26,137 bases of DNA. Source: Brevundimonas sp. (GTDB lineage: Bacteria; Pseudomonadota; Alphaproteobacteria; Caulobacterales; Caulobacteraceae). The notes under the pieces are model-generated. The model had not been told where the DNA came from, made no database searches, and saw nothing but the letters and a program-made list of their open reading frames with translations. The translations under genes were made by a program, and so were the position numbers. The stretch covers positions 29,033 to 55,169 of the forward strand of contig JAAXIW010000251.1 of NCBI GenBank assembly GCA_012270135.1, read 5' to 3'. Positions 7,433 to 15,128 of this stretch are shown piece by piece. Each line of letters starts with the position of its first letter. Position 1 is the first letter of the stretch.

Positions 7433-8610
7433 CCATGCGTAAGTGCACGAAATGCCTTGTCCCCGAGACGGTGGACACCATCACCTTCGACGAGGAGGGC
7501 GTCTGCTCGGTCTGTCGTCAGATCGAGGCCAAGAAGGACCGGATCGACTGGGCCGACCGCCAACGCCAGCTCGACGAGATCATCGCCCAGTACAAGGGCA
7601 AGGATTTGTACGACTGCATCGTGCCCTACTCCGGGGGCAAGGACTCGGTCTTCCAGCTCTACTACATCGTCAAGACGCTCAAGCTGAAACCGCTGGTGGT
7701 GCGCTACAACCACTGGGGCTACCGGCCCAAGGTCGAGGAGAACAACACCTCGGTGTTCAAGCAGCTGGGCGTCGACGTGGTCGAGTTCACGCCCAATTTC
7801 CACGTCGTGCGGGAGCTGATGCTGGAGAGCTTCAAGCGCCGGGGCGACTTCTGCTGGCACTGCCACACCGGCATCTATTCCGGCGTCATGCACATGGCGG
7901 TGCGGTTCGGCATCCCGCTGCTGTTCTGGGGCGAGACCTCGGCCGAGTACCACAGCTGGTACACCTTCGAGGAAATGGAGGAGGTCGACGAGAAACGCTT
8001 CAACCGCCTGATGAACCAGGGCATCACCGCCGACGACATGTACGAATTCCTGCAGGGGCGCGTGGAGCGCCGCGACCTGTGGATGTTCGACTATCCGAAG
8101 CGCAAGGACCTGATGGCGTTGAAGGTCCGCTCGATCTGCCTCGGCAACTACATCGAGTGGGACACCAAGGCCAACGTCGCCCTGATCGAGAAGGAGCTGG
8201 GCTGGAAGGGCCAGCCGGTCGAGGGCGTGCCGCCCGAGTACGACTACGAGAAGATCGAGTGCACCTTCCAGGGCATGCGGGACTGGTCGAAATTCGTGAA
8301 ACGAGGCTACGGACGCGCCAACCACCTGCTTTCGATCGACATCCGCAATGGGCGCAAGACTCGCGAGGAGGCCGTGGAGATCGAGCGTCAGTACGACGGC
8401 AAGCGGCCCGCTTCGATGGACTGGTTCCTCGAGACGCTGCAGATGACCGAGGACGAGTTCTACAAATATCTGGAGCCGCACCAGGTCCACCCCTGGAAGT
8501 TCGACAAGTCGAATTTCGAGACCGGCCCGGAGATGCCGGACTTCGACAAATGGGACCGGACCGATCTGAGCCACATCCCCGTCGGCCCGCCCAAGACGCC
8601 CGCGGAATAG
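7429..8610 (+). CDS. N-acetyl sugar amidotransferase (PseA/WbpG/PtmG family)
   Basis: An ATP-dependent enzyme that converts an N-acetyl group on a sugar into an acetamidino group, with ammonia supplied by a glutaminase partner. It has 393 residues. Seen: a probable zinc ribbon with CTKC at 6-9 and CSVC at 26-29, the PP-loop ATP-pyrophosphatase motif SGGKDS at 68-73, and a second CWHC pair at 142-145. Known relatives are PseA and PtmG of Campylobacter flagellin glycosylation and WbpG of Pseudomonas O-antigen, where HisH- and HisF-like genes are often adjacent, as here. The start overlaps the previous stop as ATGA; a second Met two codons later (7435) is equally possible. Substrate is inferred to be the nonulosonic acid or its precursor. 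Confidence 0.93.
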   Translation: MTMRKCTKCLVPETVDTITFDEEGVCSVCRQIEAKKDRIDWADRQRQLDEIIAQYKGKDLYDCIVPYSGGKDSVFQLYYIVKTLKLKPLVVRYNHWGYRPKVEENNTSVFKQLGVDVVEFTPNFHVVRELMLESFKRRGDFCWHCHTGIYSGVMHMAVRFGIPLLFWGETSAEYHSWYTFEEMEEVDEKRFNRLMNQGITADDMYEFLQGRVERRDLWMFDYPKRKDLMALKVRSICLGNYIEWDTKANVALIEKELGWKGQPVEGVPPEYDYEKIECTFQGMRDWSKFVKRGYGRANHLLSIDIRNGRKTREEAVEIERQYDGKRPASMDWFLETLQMTEDEFYKYLEPHQVHPWKFDKSNFETGPEMPDFDKWDRTDLSHIPVGPPKTPAE

Positions 8611-8623
8611 GGATCCCCGCCCG

Positions 8624-9250
8624 ATGACCATCGCCATCATCGACTACGGCATGGGCAACGTCCGTTCGCTGATGAACGCCTTCGAGTACATCGGCGAGGA
8701 CGCGGTCGTGACCGCCGACTTCGACGCGCTCGAGGCCGCTGACCGGCTGGTGCTGCCGGGCGTCGGGGCCTTCGGCGACGCCATGAAGGCCATCGAGGCC
8801 AAGGCCCTGAGGCCCATGCTGGATCACCTGGCGTTGGAGGTGAAAAAGCCCGTGCTCGGCGTCTGTCTGGGCATGCAGCTTTTCGCCCGGCGCAGCCTTG
8901 AACACGGCGCCCACGAAGGCCTCGGCTGGCTCGACGCGGAAATTCGTCCGCTGGAGGTGCAGCGCCCGGCCAAGGTGCCGCACGTCGGCTGGAACGCGGT
9001 CGAGTTCGCTCCCGACGAATGGCTGTTCAAGGGCCTGCCGTCCGGCGAGAGCGACTACTATTTCGTCCATTCCTTCCACATGGTCTGCAACGACCCGGCG
9101 GATGTGGTGGGCGTGTGCGACCATGGCGGACCGTTCACCGCCGCGGTGCGGCGGGGCAATCTGGTGGCCGCCCAGTTTCACCCCGAGAAGAGCCAGGACA
9201 ACGGCCTGCAGCTGTTGCAGAACTGGCTGGCGCACGACTTCCAATGCTGA
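8624..9250 (+). CDS. hisH: HisH-like glutamine amidotransferase subunit (HisH2 type)
   Basis: A class I glutaminase of 208 residues that releases ammonia from glutamine. The nucleophile is C81 in GVCLGMQLF, and the triad is completed by H186 and E188 in FHPEK; LPGVGAFGDA at 44-53 and PHVGWN at 119-124 are conserved HisH features. All catalytic residues are therefore present. Its neighbours argue against a role in histidine synthesis: no hisA, hisB, hisI or hisE is near, the gene sits between a sugar amidotransferase and a HisF-like protein lacking a catalytic residue, and the operon makes polysaccharide. By analogy with P. aeruginosa HisH2 it probably feeds ammonia through the HisF-like subunit to the sugar amidotransferase. 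The gap to the upstream gene is 13 nt, with AGGGA near 8609. Confidence 0.93.
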   Translation: MTIAIIDYGMGNVRSLMNAFEYIGEDAVVTADFDALEAADRLVLPGVGAFGDAMKAIEAKALRPMLDHLALEVKKPVLGVCLGMQLFARRSLEHGAHEGLGWLDAEIRPLEVQRPAKVPHVGWNAVEFAPDEWLFKGLPSGESDYYFVHSFHMVCNDPADVVGVCDHGGPFTAAVRRGNLVAAQFHPEKSQDNGLQLLQNWLAHDFQC

Positions 9251-10020
9251 AGAAACGGATCATCCCCAAATTCCTGGTCCGCAACGGGCGTCTGGTGAAG
9301 ATGCGCCGGTTCACGGACGACCAGCGCGAGGCGGGCAATCCCGTATCGACCGCCAAGGTCTATGATTCCTACGGGGTCGACGAGCTGATCTTCGTCGACA
9401 TCGACGCCAGCGCCGAGGGCCGGGTGGTTACCGGCGACATCATCGAGCGCGTGGCGGAAGAGGTGTTCGTGCCGCTGACCGCCGGCGGCGGGGTCCGGAC
9501 GCTGGGCCAGATCGAGAGCCTGCTGAAGAGCGGCGCAGACAAGGTCAGCATCAATTCGGCCGCGATCGACGATCCGGACTTCATCACCCGGGCGGCGTCG
9601 CGCTTCGGCGACCAGTGCATCGTGGTCTCCATCGACTACAAGGCCGACGAATTCGGCAGGAAGCGTGTCCACGGCCACGGCGGCGCGGTCCAGACCGCCC
9701 ATGACCCGGTCGAGTTCGCCCAGCGGATGCAGGATCTGCACGCGGGCGAGATCCTGATGACCTCGATCGACCGCGACGGGATGATGGACGGCTACGATCT
9801 GGAGCTGATCAGCGACCTGTCGAACAAGCTGAGCATTCCTCTGATCGCCTCCAGCGGTGCGGGCAGCCTGGACGACTGCCGCAAGGCGCTCGACGCCGGC
9901 GCCTCGGCGATCACCATCTCTTCGATGTTCATCTTCACCGACCACAGCCCGATCAAGGTGCGAACCTACCTCAGCACCAACGGGGTCAATGTCCGCAGCC
10001 AGAAGGGCAGCCGGTCGTGA
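9244..10020 (+). CDS. hisF: HisF-like protein without the catalytic Asp11 (HisF2 type)
   Basis: A 258-residue beta/alpha barrel homologous to the cyclase subunit of imidazole glycerol phosphate synthase. Aligning its start with HisF by eye, the family PCLDV becomes PKFLV, so Cys9 is Lys and the general acid/base Asp11 is Leu; the second catalytic Asp is kept (D131 in VVSIDYK). Phosphate-binding GGGVR (81-85), ADKVSINSAA and the SSGAG loop are retained. Loss of Asp11 is expected to abolish cyclase chemistry while leaving the barrel as an ammonia conduit. This fits the paralogues that partner WbpG/PseA-type amidotransferases. The start lies inside hisH, with a 7-nt overlap, so translation of the two subunits is probably coupled. 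Confidence 0.93.
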   Translation: MLKKRIIPKFLVRNGRLVKMRRFTDDQREAGNPVSTAKVYDSYGVDELIFVDIDASAEGRVVTGDIIERVAEEVFVPLTAGGGVRTLGQIESLLKSGADKVSINSAAIDDPDFITRAASRFGDQCIVVSIDYKADEFGRKRVHGHGGAVQTAHDPVEFAQRMQDLHAGEILMTSIDRDGMMDGYDLELISDLSNKLSIPLIASSGAGSLDDCRKALDAGASAITISSMFIFTDHSPIKVRTYLSTNGVNVRSQKGSRS

Positions 10021-10688
10021 ACGCCCCGATCAGGGTCCGCTCGAGCCTCGACGCCGGAGGTCTGGCCGCCTATGCGGCGGCGCAGGTCAACGGCCTGTTT
10101 CCGGATGGGGAGACCGTCAAGGCCGACGCGCTGCTGGAGGCGGTGGCCGGCGCCCTGCCCCGCCTCGAGCACTGTTTCGCGCACATCGACAACAAGTATT
10201 TCTTCGACGGCGAGGCGGCCGTCTTCAGCCACCTGCACGGCGACCAGTACGCCATGTGGCTGTATCTGCTGGCGAACGAACTGCACCGACGCGGCGGGCC
10301 GGCGTCCATCTGTTCCAAGCTGTTCCTGCTCAACAAGTCGCTGCACGGGCTGGACGCCTTTTACGAGGTCGAGCTGCCGTCGATCTTCCTGCTGGTCCAT
10401 CCACTCGGCACGGTGCTGGGGCGGGGGACCTACAGCGACTTCTTCGTCGCCTACCAGCGCTGCGGAGTGGGCTCGAACCACGACGTGTATCCGACCTTTG
10501 GGCGGCACGTGACGCTGCGGCCAGGCAGCGCGGTGCTTGGGGCCTGCAACATCGGCGAGCACTGCCAGATCGCAACCGAGTCCCTTGTTCTGGACCGCGA
10601 CCTTCCCGACCACACCCTGTATATCGGCAATCCCAAGACCGCGACGCTTCGACGCCAGGACACCGCCTTCCCCCTCTGGCGCGTTTAA
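10017..10688 (+). CDS. Left-handed beta-helix transferase, serine acetyltransferase-like
   Basis: A 223-residue protein whose C-terminal half (about residues 125-210) has the hexapeptide-repeat rhythm of left-handed beta-helix acyltransferases and ends in IGNPKTA, like the closing turn of serine acetyltransferases (CysE). The N-terminal half is helical and resembles the CysE helical domain only loosely. The CysE-type DHATG histidine is missing: the corresponding stretch reads YSDFFVAYQ. A conventional serine acetyltransferase role is therefore doubtful. In an amidino-sugar operon it may acylate a sugar or a precursor, but that is inference. It starts at a GTG overlapping the hisF stop as GTGA and ends 15 nt before the next gene. 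Confidence 0.72.
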   Translation: MNAPIRVRSSLDAGGLAAYAAAQVNGLFPDGETVKADALLEAVAGALPRLEHCFAHIDNKYFFDGEAAVFSHLHGDQYAMWLYLLANELHRRGGPASICSKLFLLNKSLHGLDAFYEVELPSIFLLVHPLGTVLGRGTYSDFFVAYQRCGVGSNHDVYPTFGRHVTLRPGSAVLGACNIGEHCQIATESLVLDRDLPDHTLYIGNPKTATLRRQDTAFPLWRV

Positions 10689-10703
10689 GGACTCGACCCC
10701 CAG

Positions 10704-12101
10704 ATGCCCGACGATATCCACTCCGGTTCCAATGCGGCCGCCGATTTCGCGGCGCTGAGAACCCGCCTGCACAAGGTCATCCCGGGGGGCGCCCACACCT
10801 ATTCCCGCGGCGACGACCAGTTCCCGACCAATGCGCCGCCGGTGCTGGTCCGGGGCAAGGGGGCCTATGTCTGGGACACCCACGACAATCGGTACCTGGA
10901 TTACGGCATGGCGCTGCGGGCCATCTCGATCGGCTATGCCGACGATCGGGTGAACGCCGCCGCCATCCGTCAGATCGAGAACGGGGTGAACCTGACGCGG
11001 GCCTCGGCCATCGAGCTGGAGGCGGCGGAGCTGATCTGCGACCTCATTCCGTACGCGGAGATGGTGAAGTTCGCCAAGAACGGCTCGAACGCCACGACGG
11101 CGGCGGTCAAGATCGCGCGAGCCTACACCGGGCGGCGCTACGTCTGCATCCCGCGTCAGCACCCGTTCTTCTCGTTCGACGACTGGTTCATCGGTTCGAC
11201 GGCGATCAAGCGCGGCACCCTGCCCGACCACGCCGCCTCGACCCTGCTGTTCGACTACAACGACATCGGTTCGCTGAAGGCCCATTTCGACGCCCATCCG
11301 GGCGAGATCGCCGCCGTTATGATGGAGCCCGCGACGCATCTGATCCCGTGCGGGCCGGACGGCGGGCCGGGTCTGGCGCCGGGACCCGATCCCGATCCCG
11401 CCAGCCACGCCGGAAACTTCCTGCATCAGGTCAAGGCGCTGGCGCACGGCGACGGCGCCCTGTTCATCCTCGACGAGATGATCACCGGCTTCCGCTGGCA
11501 TCTGAAAGGCGCGGCGTACCTGTTCGGAATCGAGCCGGATATCGCCACCTTCGGCAAGGCCATGGCCAACGGCTTCGCCCTCGCGGCGGTGGTCGGACGT
11601 CGCGAATACATGCAGGTCGGTTCGACCGACCGGCCGGGCATGGAACGGACCTTCCTGCTGTCGACAACCCACGGCGGCGAGATGCCGGCGCTGGGCGCCT
11701 TCGTCGAGGCGACGCGGATCAACGCCGAGGAAGACGTGCCGCGCGGCCTGTGGGCCTATGGCGCGAAGCTGAACGCGGGCTTCAAGCAGGTGGCGGCCGC
11801 CAACGGGCTGGCCGATCATTTCGTCACCGACGGGCCCGAGATCCTGATGAACTACATCACCCGCGACGCAGACGGTCAGCCGTCGATGCCGCTCAGGACC
11901 CTGTTGTCGCAGGAGATGATCCGCCGGGGGGTTCTGATGCCGTGGCTGGGCACCTGCCAGGCGCATGGCGAGACCGAGTTGCAGATGACGCTCGAGGCGC
12001 TCGACGGCGCGCTCAAGGTCTATGCCGCGGCCCTGAACGAAGGCGTCGAGCGCTACAAGGACGACCACGTGATCAAACCCGTGTTCCGGACCCACAACTG
12101 A
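10704..12101 (+). CDS. Glutamate-1-semialdehyde aminomutase-like class III aminotransferase
   Basis: A 465-residue PLP enzyme of class III fold, subgroup of glutamate-1-semialdehyde 2,1-aminomutase (HemL). PLP-binding features: NGSNATTAA at 126-134, LDEMITGFR with D257, and the Schiff-base lysine K285 in FGKAMANG. IPGGAHTYSRGDDQ at 26-39 is typical of the aminomutase-like group. Compared with HemL the middle carries an extra proline/glycine-rich stretch, about residues 215-240. Heme synthesis by the C5 route would be unexpected in most alphaproteobacteria, and the surroundings are polysaccharide genes, so it more likely acts on a sugar or on a small amino compound attached to one. The next gene, an SDR, shares one base with its stop, suggesting a two-step oxidation and transamination. 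The substrate is unknown. Confidence 0.85.
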   Translation: MPDDIHSGSNAAADFAALRTRLHKVIPGGAHTYSRGDDQFPTNAPPVLVRGKGAYVWDTHDNRYLDYGMALRAISIGYADDRVNAAAIRQIENGVNLTRASAIELEAAELICDLIPYAEMVKFAKNGSNATTAAVKIARAYTGRRYVCIPRQHPFFSFDDWFIGSTAIKRGTLPDHAASTLLFDYNDIGSLKAHFDAHPGEIAAVMMEPATHLIPCGPDGGPGLAPGPDPDPASHAGNFLHQVKALAHGDGALFILDEMITGFRWHLKGAAYLFGIEPDIATFGKAMANGFALAAVVGRREYMQVGSTDRPGMERTFLLSTTHGGEMPALGAFVEATRINAEEDVPRGLWAYGAKLNAGFKQVAAANGLADHFVTDGPEILMNYITRDADGQPSMPLRTLLSQEMIRRGVLMPWLGTCQAHGETELQMTLEALDGALKVYAAALNEGVERYKDDHVIKPVFRTHN

Positions 12102-12901
12102 TGTCCGACGCCTTTCGACTGGACGGTCAGGTCGCGCTGGTCACCGGCGGCGCCGGCATCCTCGGACGGCGCTTCTGCCGCGCCCTGACCGAGGCCGGGG
12201 CCAGGGTCGCCGTGGTCGACCTGTTCGGGAACGCGGCGGACGAGGCCGCGGCCGCAGTCGGCGGCGGCGCGGTTGGCTTCGCCTGCGACGTCTCGGACGC
12301 CGACTCGGTCAAGGCCTGCGTCGAGGCGGTGATGGCGCGGTTCGGCCGCATCGACGTGCTGGTCAACAACGCCGCCACCAAGACCGCCGACGTCCGCGCG
12401 TGCATGGCGCCGTTCGAGGAATACAGCATCGACACCTGGCGCGAGATCATGTCGGTCAACATCGACGGCATGTTCCTGATGGCCCAGGCGGTGGGCAGAA
12501 CCATGCTGGCCGCGGGGATCAAGGGCCGCATCATCCAGACGGCCTCGATCTACGGCGTCGTCGGCCCCGACAACCGCATCTACGAGGGTTCCGACTATCT
12601 CGGCGGGCCGATCAACACCCCGGCGGTCTATTCCGCCTCGAAGGCGGCGGTGGTCGGCTTCACCAAATGGCTGGCGACCTACTGGGCCGACCAGGGCATC
12701 CGGGTGAACTGCCTCGTCCCCGGCGGCGTCTCCAGCGGCCAGAACAGCGAGTTCAGCCAGCGCTACGCGGCGCGCACCCCCCTGGGCCGGATGGCCGACG
12801 CGGACGAAATGGCCCCGCCCCTGCTGTTCCTCGCCAGCGAGGCTTCGAGCTACGTCACCGGCCATGTTCTGATGGTCGACGGCGGATGGACGGCCTGGTG
12901 A
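12101..12901 (+). CDS. Short-chain dehydrogenase/reductase, PtmA-like
   Basis: A classical SDR of 266 residues that would use NAD(P)H to oxidise or reduce a hydroxyl/keto group. The cofactor motif TGGAGILG is at 15-22, NNAA at 89-92, and the catalytic residues are S149, Y177 and K181 (YSASK). SIYGVVGPDNRIYEG, INTPAVYSASK and the VDGGWTAW C-terminus resemble the PtmA group of flagellin and legionaminic-acid gene clusters, from memory. The frame is open far upstream, but the ATG at 12101 gives the family N-terminus and shares one base with the previous stop. Its exact substrate is not established; pairing with the aminotransferase just upstream suggests a joint reaction. Confidence 0.9.
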   Translation: MSDAFRLDGQVALVTGGAGILGRRFCRALTEAGARVAVVDLFGNAADEAAAAVGGGAVGFACDVSDADSVKACVEAVMARFGRIDVLVNNAATKTADVRACMAPFEEYSIDTWREIMSVNIDGMFLMAQAVGRTMLAAGIKGRIIQTASIYGVVGPDNRIYEGSDYLGGPINTPAVYSASKAAVVGFTKWLATYWADQGIRVNCLVPGGVSSGQNSEFSQRYAARTPLGRMADADEMAPPLLFLASEASSYVTGHVLMVDGGWTAW

Positions 12902-14157
12902 TCACCGGCCAGCGCCTCCGCGACCTCTACCTCGTCGTGGTCAAGCTGGCCGACGTGGCCGCCCGGGCCGGCTTCGTGCTGGCCGCGACCTACGCCCTGC
13001 CGATCTCCCAAGCCGGACAGTTCGGCCTGATCGTGACCCTCGTCGGCCTGTTCGCCTTCGCTTTCAATTTCGAACGCCACATCGACATCCAGCGGCGCAC
13101 GGCGGGCGAACCGGGCGAAATCTTCGACCGCTTCGTGACCTCGGCGCTGGGTTTCTTCGCCTTCAACTGGGCGCTGATGACGCCCCTGTTCCTTGTCGCC
13201 GTGATCGCCCTGGCGCATGTCGGTCCGCCGCTGCTGATCATGGCCGTGGTGGTGGTGATCGGCGAACATCTGTCCAACCAGGCGTATCAGTACGCCCTGA
13301 TCTCGCCGCGATACTATCCGCTCCTGCTGGTGGTGCTGGCCAAGAACGCGGTTCTGGTCGCCGTCATCTTCTATCAGGCCCTGCTGTCCGGCGCCGGGCT
13401 GGACCTGGGCTTCGTCATGCTGGTCTGGGCTATCGGCGCGGTGGCCTGCACGGGGTCGCTGGCGGTGATGTGGCTGCGGTTCCGGCGCAGCGCCCCGCGC
13501 GAGAAGCCCTTCCATTTCGCCGTCGACATCCTCGGCCAGCATCGCGCCTCGGCGGTCCACTTCGCGCTGGGCCTGATCGCGATCCTGATCCTCCAGTACG
13601 ACCGGCTGGCCGTCGGCGCCCTGATGCCGCTGGATCAGGTGGGCCTGTATTTCCGCCATACCCTGCTGGTGTCGCTGGCCTATCAGGCGTTCAACGTCAT
13701 CTCGTACAACCGGATCGTCCCGTCCGTGTTCGCGGAGGCGAAGCGCCGGGACTTCGGATTTCTGCACCGCCGGGTGCTGCGCGAATATCTGAAGACCCTT
13801 GTGGGCGCGCCGCTGCTTCTGGCGGGGGCCTGGGCCGCCAATGCGGTGACAGGGGGCGTCTACGCCGAACGGTTCCAGCTCAGCCTGTGGCTGATGGCGA
13901 TCATGATCGCCGGTTTCATGCTGCGGGCGGCGGCCGATTTCCACGCCCTCGTCCTCAACGGCCGTCATCGGGAGAAGGACGTGCTTCGGCAGCAGACCGT
14001 GGCCTTCGCCGTCGGGGCCGTCCTGCTGGGCTTGCTGACCTGGCGGTTCGGCGTGTACGGCGCGGCCTCGGCGGGTGTGATGACGTCGGGGCTGTATCTG
14101 TTCCTCGTATGGCGCTGCGTCCGCAAGGCGGGACGCGAGGAGGCGGTTGCGGCATGA
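12898..14157 (+). CDS. Wzx-like polysaccharide flippase / membrane protein
   Basis: A polytopic inner-membrane protein of about 419 residues with roughly ten to twelve hydrophobic segments spread evenly over the chain and basic loops between them, as in the polysaccharide transporter (PST/MATE) superfamily. Sequence conservation in this family is poor, so the call rests on topology, length and context: it lies between sugar-modifying enzymes and a glycosyltransferase in a locus that also has a Wzy-like polymerase. Its job would be to flip the undecaprenyl-linked repeat unit to the periplasm. I chose the GTG at 12898, which overlaps the previous stop as GTGA and has GGATGGA at 12884-12890; an in-frame ATG at 12886 is the alternative. 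Confidence 0.75.
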   Translation: MITGQRLRDLYLVVVKLADVAARAGFVLAATYALPISQAGQFGLIVTLVGLFAFAFNFERHIDIQRRTAGEPGEIFDRFVTSALGFFAFNWALMTPLFLVAVIALAHVGPPLLIMAVVVVIGEHLSNQAYQYALISPRYYPLLLVVLAKNAVLVAVIFYQALLSGAGLDLGFVMLVWAIGAVACTGSLAVMWLRFRRSAPREKPFHFAVDILGQHRASAVHFALGLIAILILQYDRLAVGALMPLDQVGLYFRHTLLVSLAYQAFNVISYNRIVPSVFAEAKRRDFGFLHRRVLREYLKTLVGAPLLLAGAWAANAVTGGVYAERFQLSLWLMAIMIAGFMLRAAADFHALVLNGRHREKDVLRQQTVAFAVGAVLLGLLTWRFGVYGAASAGVMTSGLYLFLVWRCVRKAGREEAVAA

Positions 14158-15128
14158 GAGCCCTGATCACAGGCAGCAGCGGTTTCGTCGGACAGGCGCT
14201 GATGCGGCGCCTCGCCGCGAACGGCCATGACGTGCGGGGCTTCAGCCGTTCGGGCGGGGCCGACGCCCTGGCCGGCGACCTGCTCGACCCGGCCTCGATC
14301 CGCGCCGCGCTCGCCGGATTCCAGCCGGACGTGGTCTACAATCTGGCCGCCGAAACAGACTTGAAAGGCCCGCCGAAGAACGGCTACGCCGCCAACACGA
14401 TGGGCGTCCGGAACCTGCTCGAAGCGGTCGCCGACGCGCCTTCCGTCTCCCGCGTGATCTGGATGTCGTCGCAGCTGGTCAATCGTCCGGGCTGCGCCCC
14501 GGCGTCGGACACGGACTACGATCCGCAGGGCGGCTACGGCGCCAGCAAGGCCGAGGGCGAGCGGCTGGTCAGGTCCGCCGACGGCGGCGGCAAGACCTGG
14601 GTGATCCCCCGCTCCACCACCATCTGGGGCCCGGGAATGAGCGAACACTACGCGGGCGTCCTGCGCCTGATCCAGCGCGGGCTCTATTTCCATGTCGGCC
14701 GCCGGCCGCGCTTGAAGTCCTGGTCCTACATCGACACCCTCGCCTCGCAGCTTGAGGCGTTGGGGACGGCGCCCGCCGACCGGGTTCACGGCCTGACCCT
14801 CTATCTGGCCGACAGCCCGCCGATCGACCTGCGCGCCTGGTCCGACGCCTTCGCCCACCGGTTCGGACGCCGGATCGCCACCCTTCCCGAGCCGATCGCC
14901 CGGAGCCTCGGTCTGGCGGGCGACGTGATGGCCCGCCTCGGCCTGCCCGCGCCCCTGACCAGCCGGCGGCTGCACAACATGATCACCGACTACGTCTACG
15001 ACACCGCCCCGATCGACCGCATCCACGGCCCCCCGGCCATCTCCATGCAGGAAGGGGTCAGGCGCACCGCCGAGTGGATGGACGCAACGACCGGCGGCGC
15101 GCCGGAGAAGGAAACCGCCGCTCGATGA
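14154..15128 (+). CDS. NAD(P)-dependent extended SDR (sugar epimerase/reductase)
   Basis: A 324-residue extended SDR acting on a nucleotide-linked sugar. The Rossmann motif GSSGFVG is at 7-13, NLAAETD at 63-69, and the active site is S105/S106 with Y128 and K132 in YGASK. The subfamily is unclear: it could be a 4-epimerase, or a 4-reductase for a keto sugar such as the product of Gmd or of the RmlC-like enzyme. It is not an obvious match to Fcl (GDP-fucose synthase), which has a different C-terminal half, nor to Rmd. AGGAGG at 14138-14143 precedes the start, which overlaps the flippase stop as ATGA. Confidence 0.85.
   Translation: MRALITGSSGFVGQALMRRLAANGHDVRGFSRSGGADALAGDLLDPASIRAALAGFQPDVVYNLAAETDLKGPPKNGYAANTMGVRNLLEAVADAPSVSRVIWMSSQLVNRPGCAPASDTDYDPQGGYGASKAEGERLVRSADGGGKTWVIPRSTTIWGPGMSEHYAGVLRLIQRGLYFHVGRRPRLKSWSYIDTLASQLEALGTAPADRVHGLTLYLADSPPIDLRAWSDAFAHRFGRRIATLPEPIARSLGLAGDVMARLGLPAPLTSRRLHNMITDYVYDTAPIDRIHGPPAISMQEGVRRTAEWMDATTGGAPEKETAAR

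Noticed and set aside
8624..10020. Part of a histidine biosynthesis operon
   Set aside because: No other his genes are adjacent, the HisF copy lacks Asp11, and the pair sits behind a sugar amidotransferase in a polysaccharide operon.
9966..12095. Minus-strand open frame of 709 codons
   Set aside because: It lies entirely opposite well-supported genes, is rich in Arg/Gly/Val/Asp, as expected from the reverse of GC-rich coding DNA, and has no recognisable domain. The same applies to the other long minus-strand frames between 4194 and 20100.
10704..12101. Heme biosynthesis hemL
   Set aside because: The sequence has a Pro/Gly-rich insert not usual in HemL, neighbours are glycan genes, and most alphaproteobacteria make aminolevulinate by the ALA synthase route.
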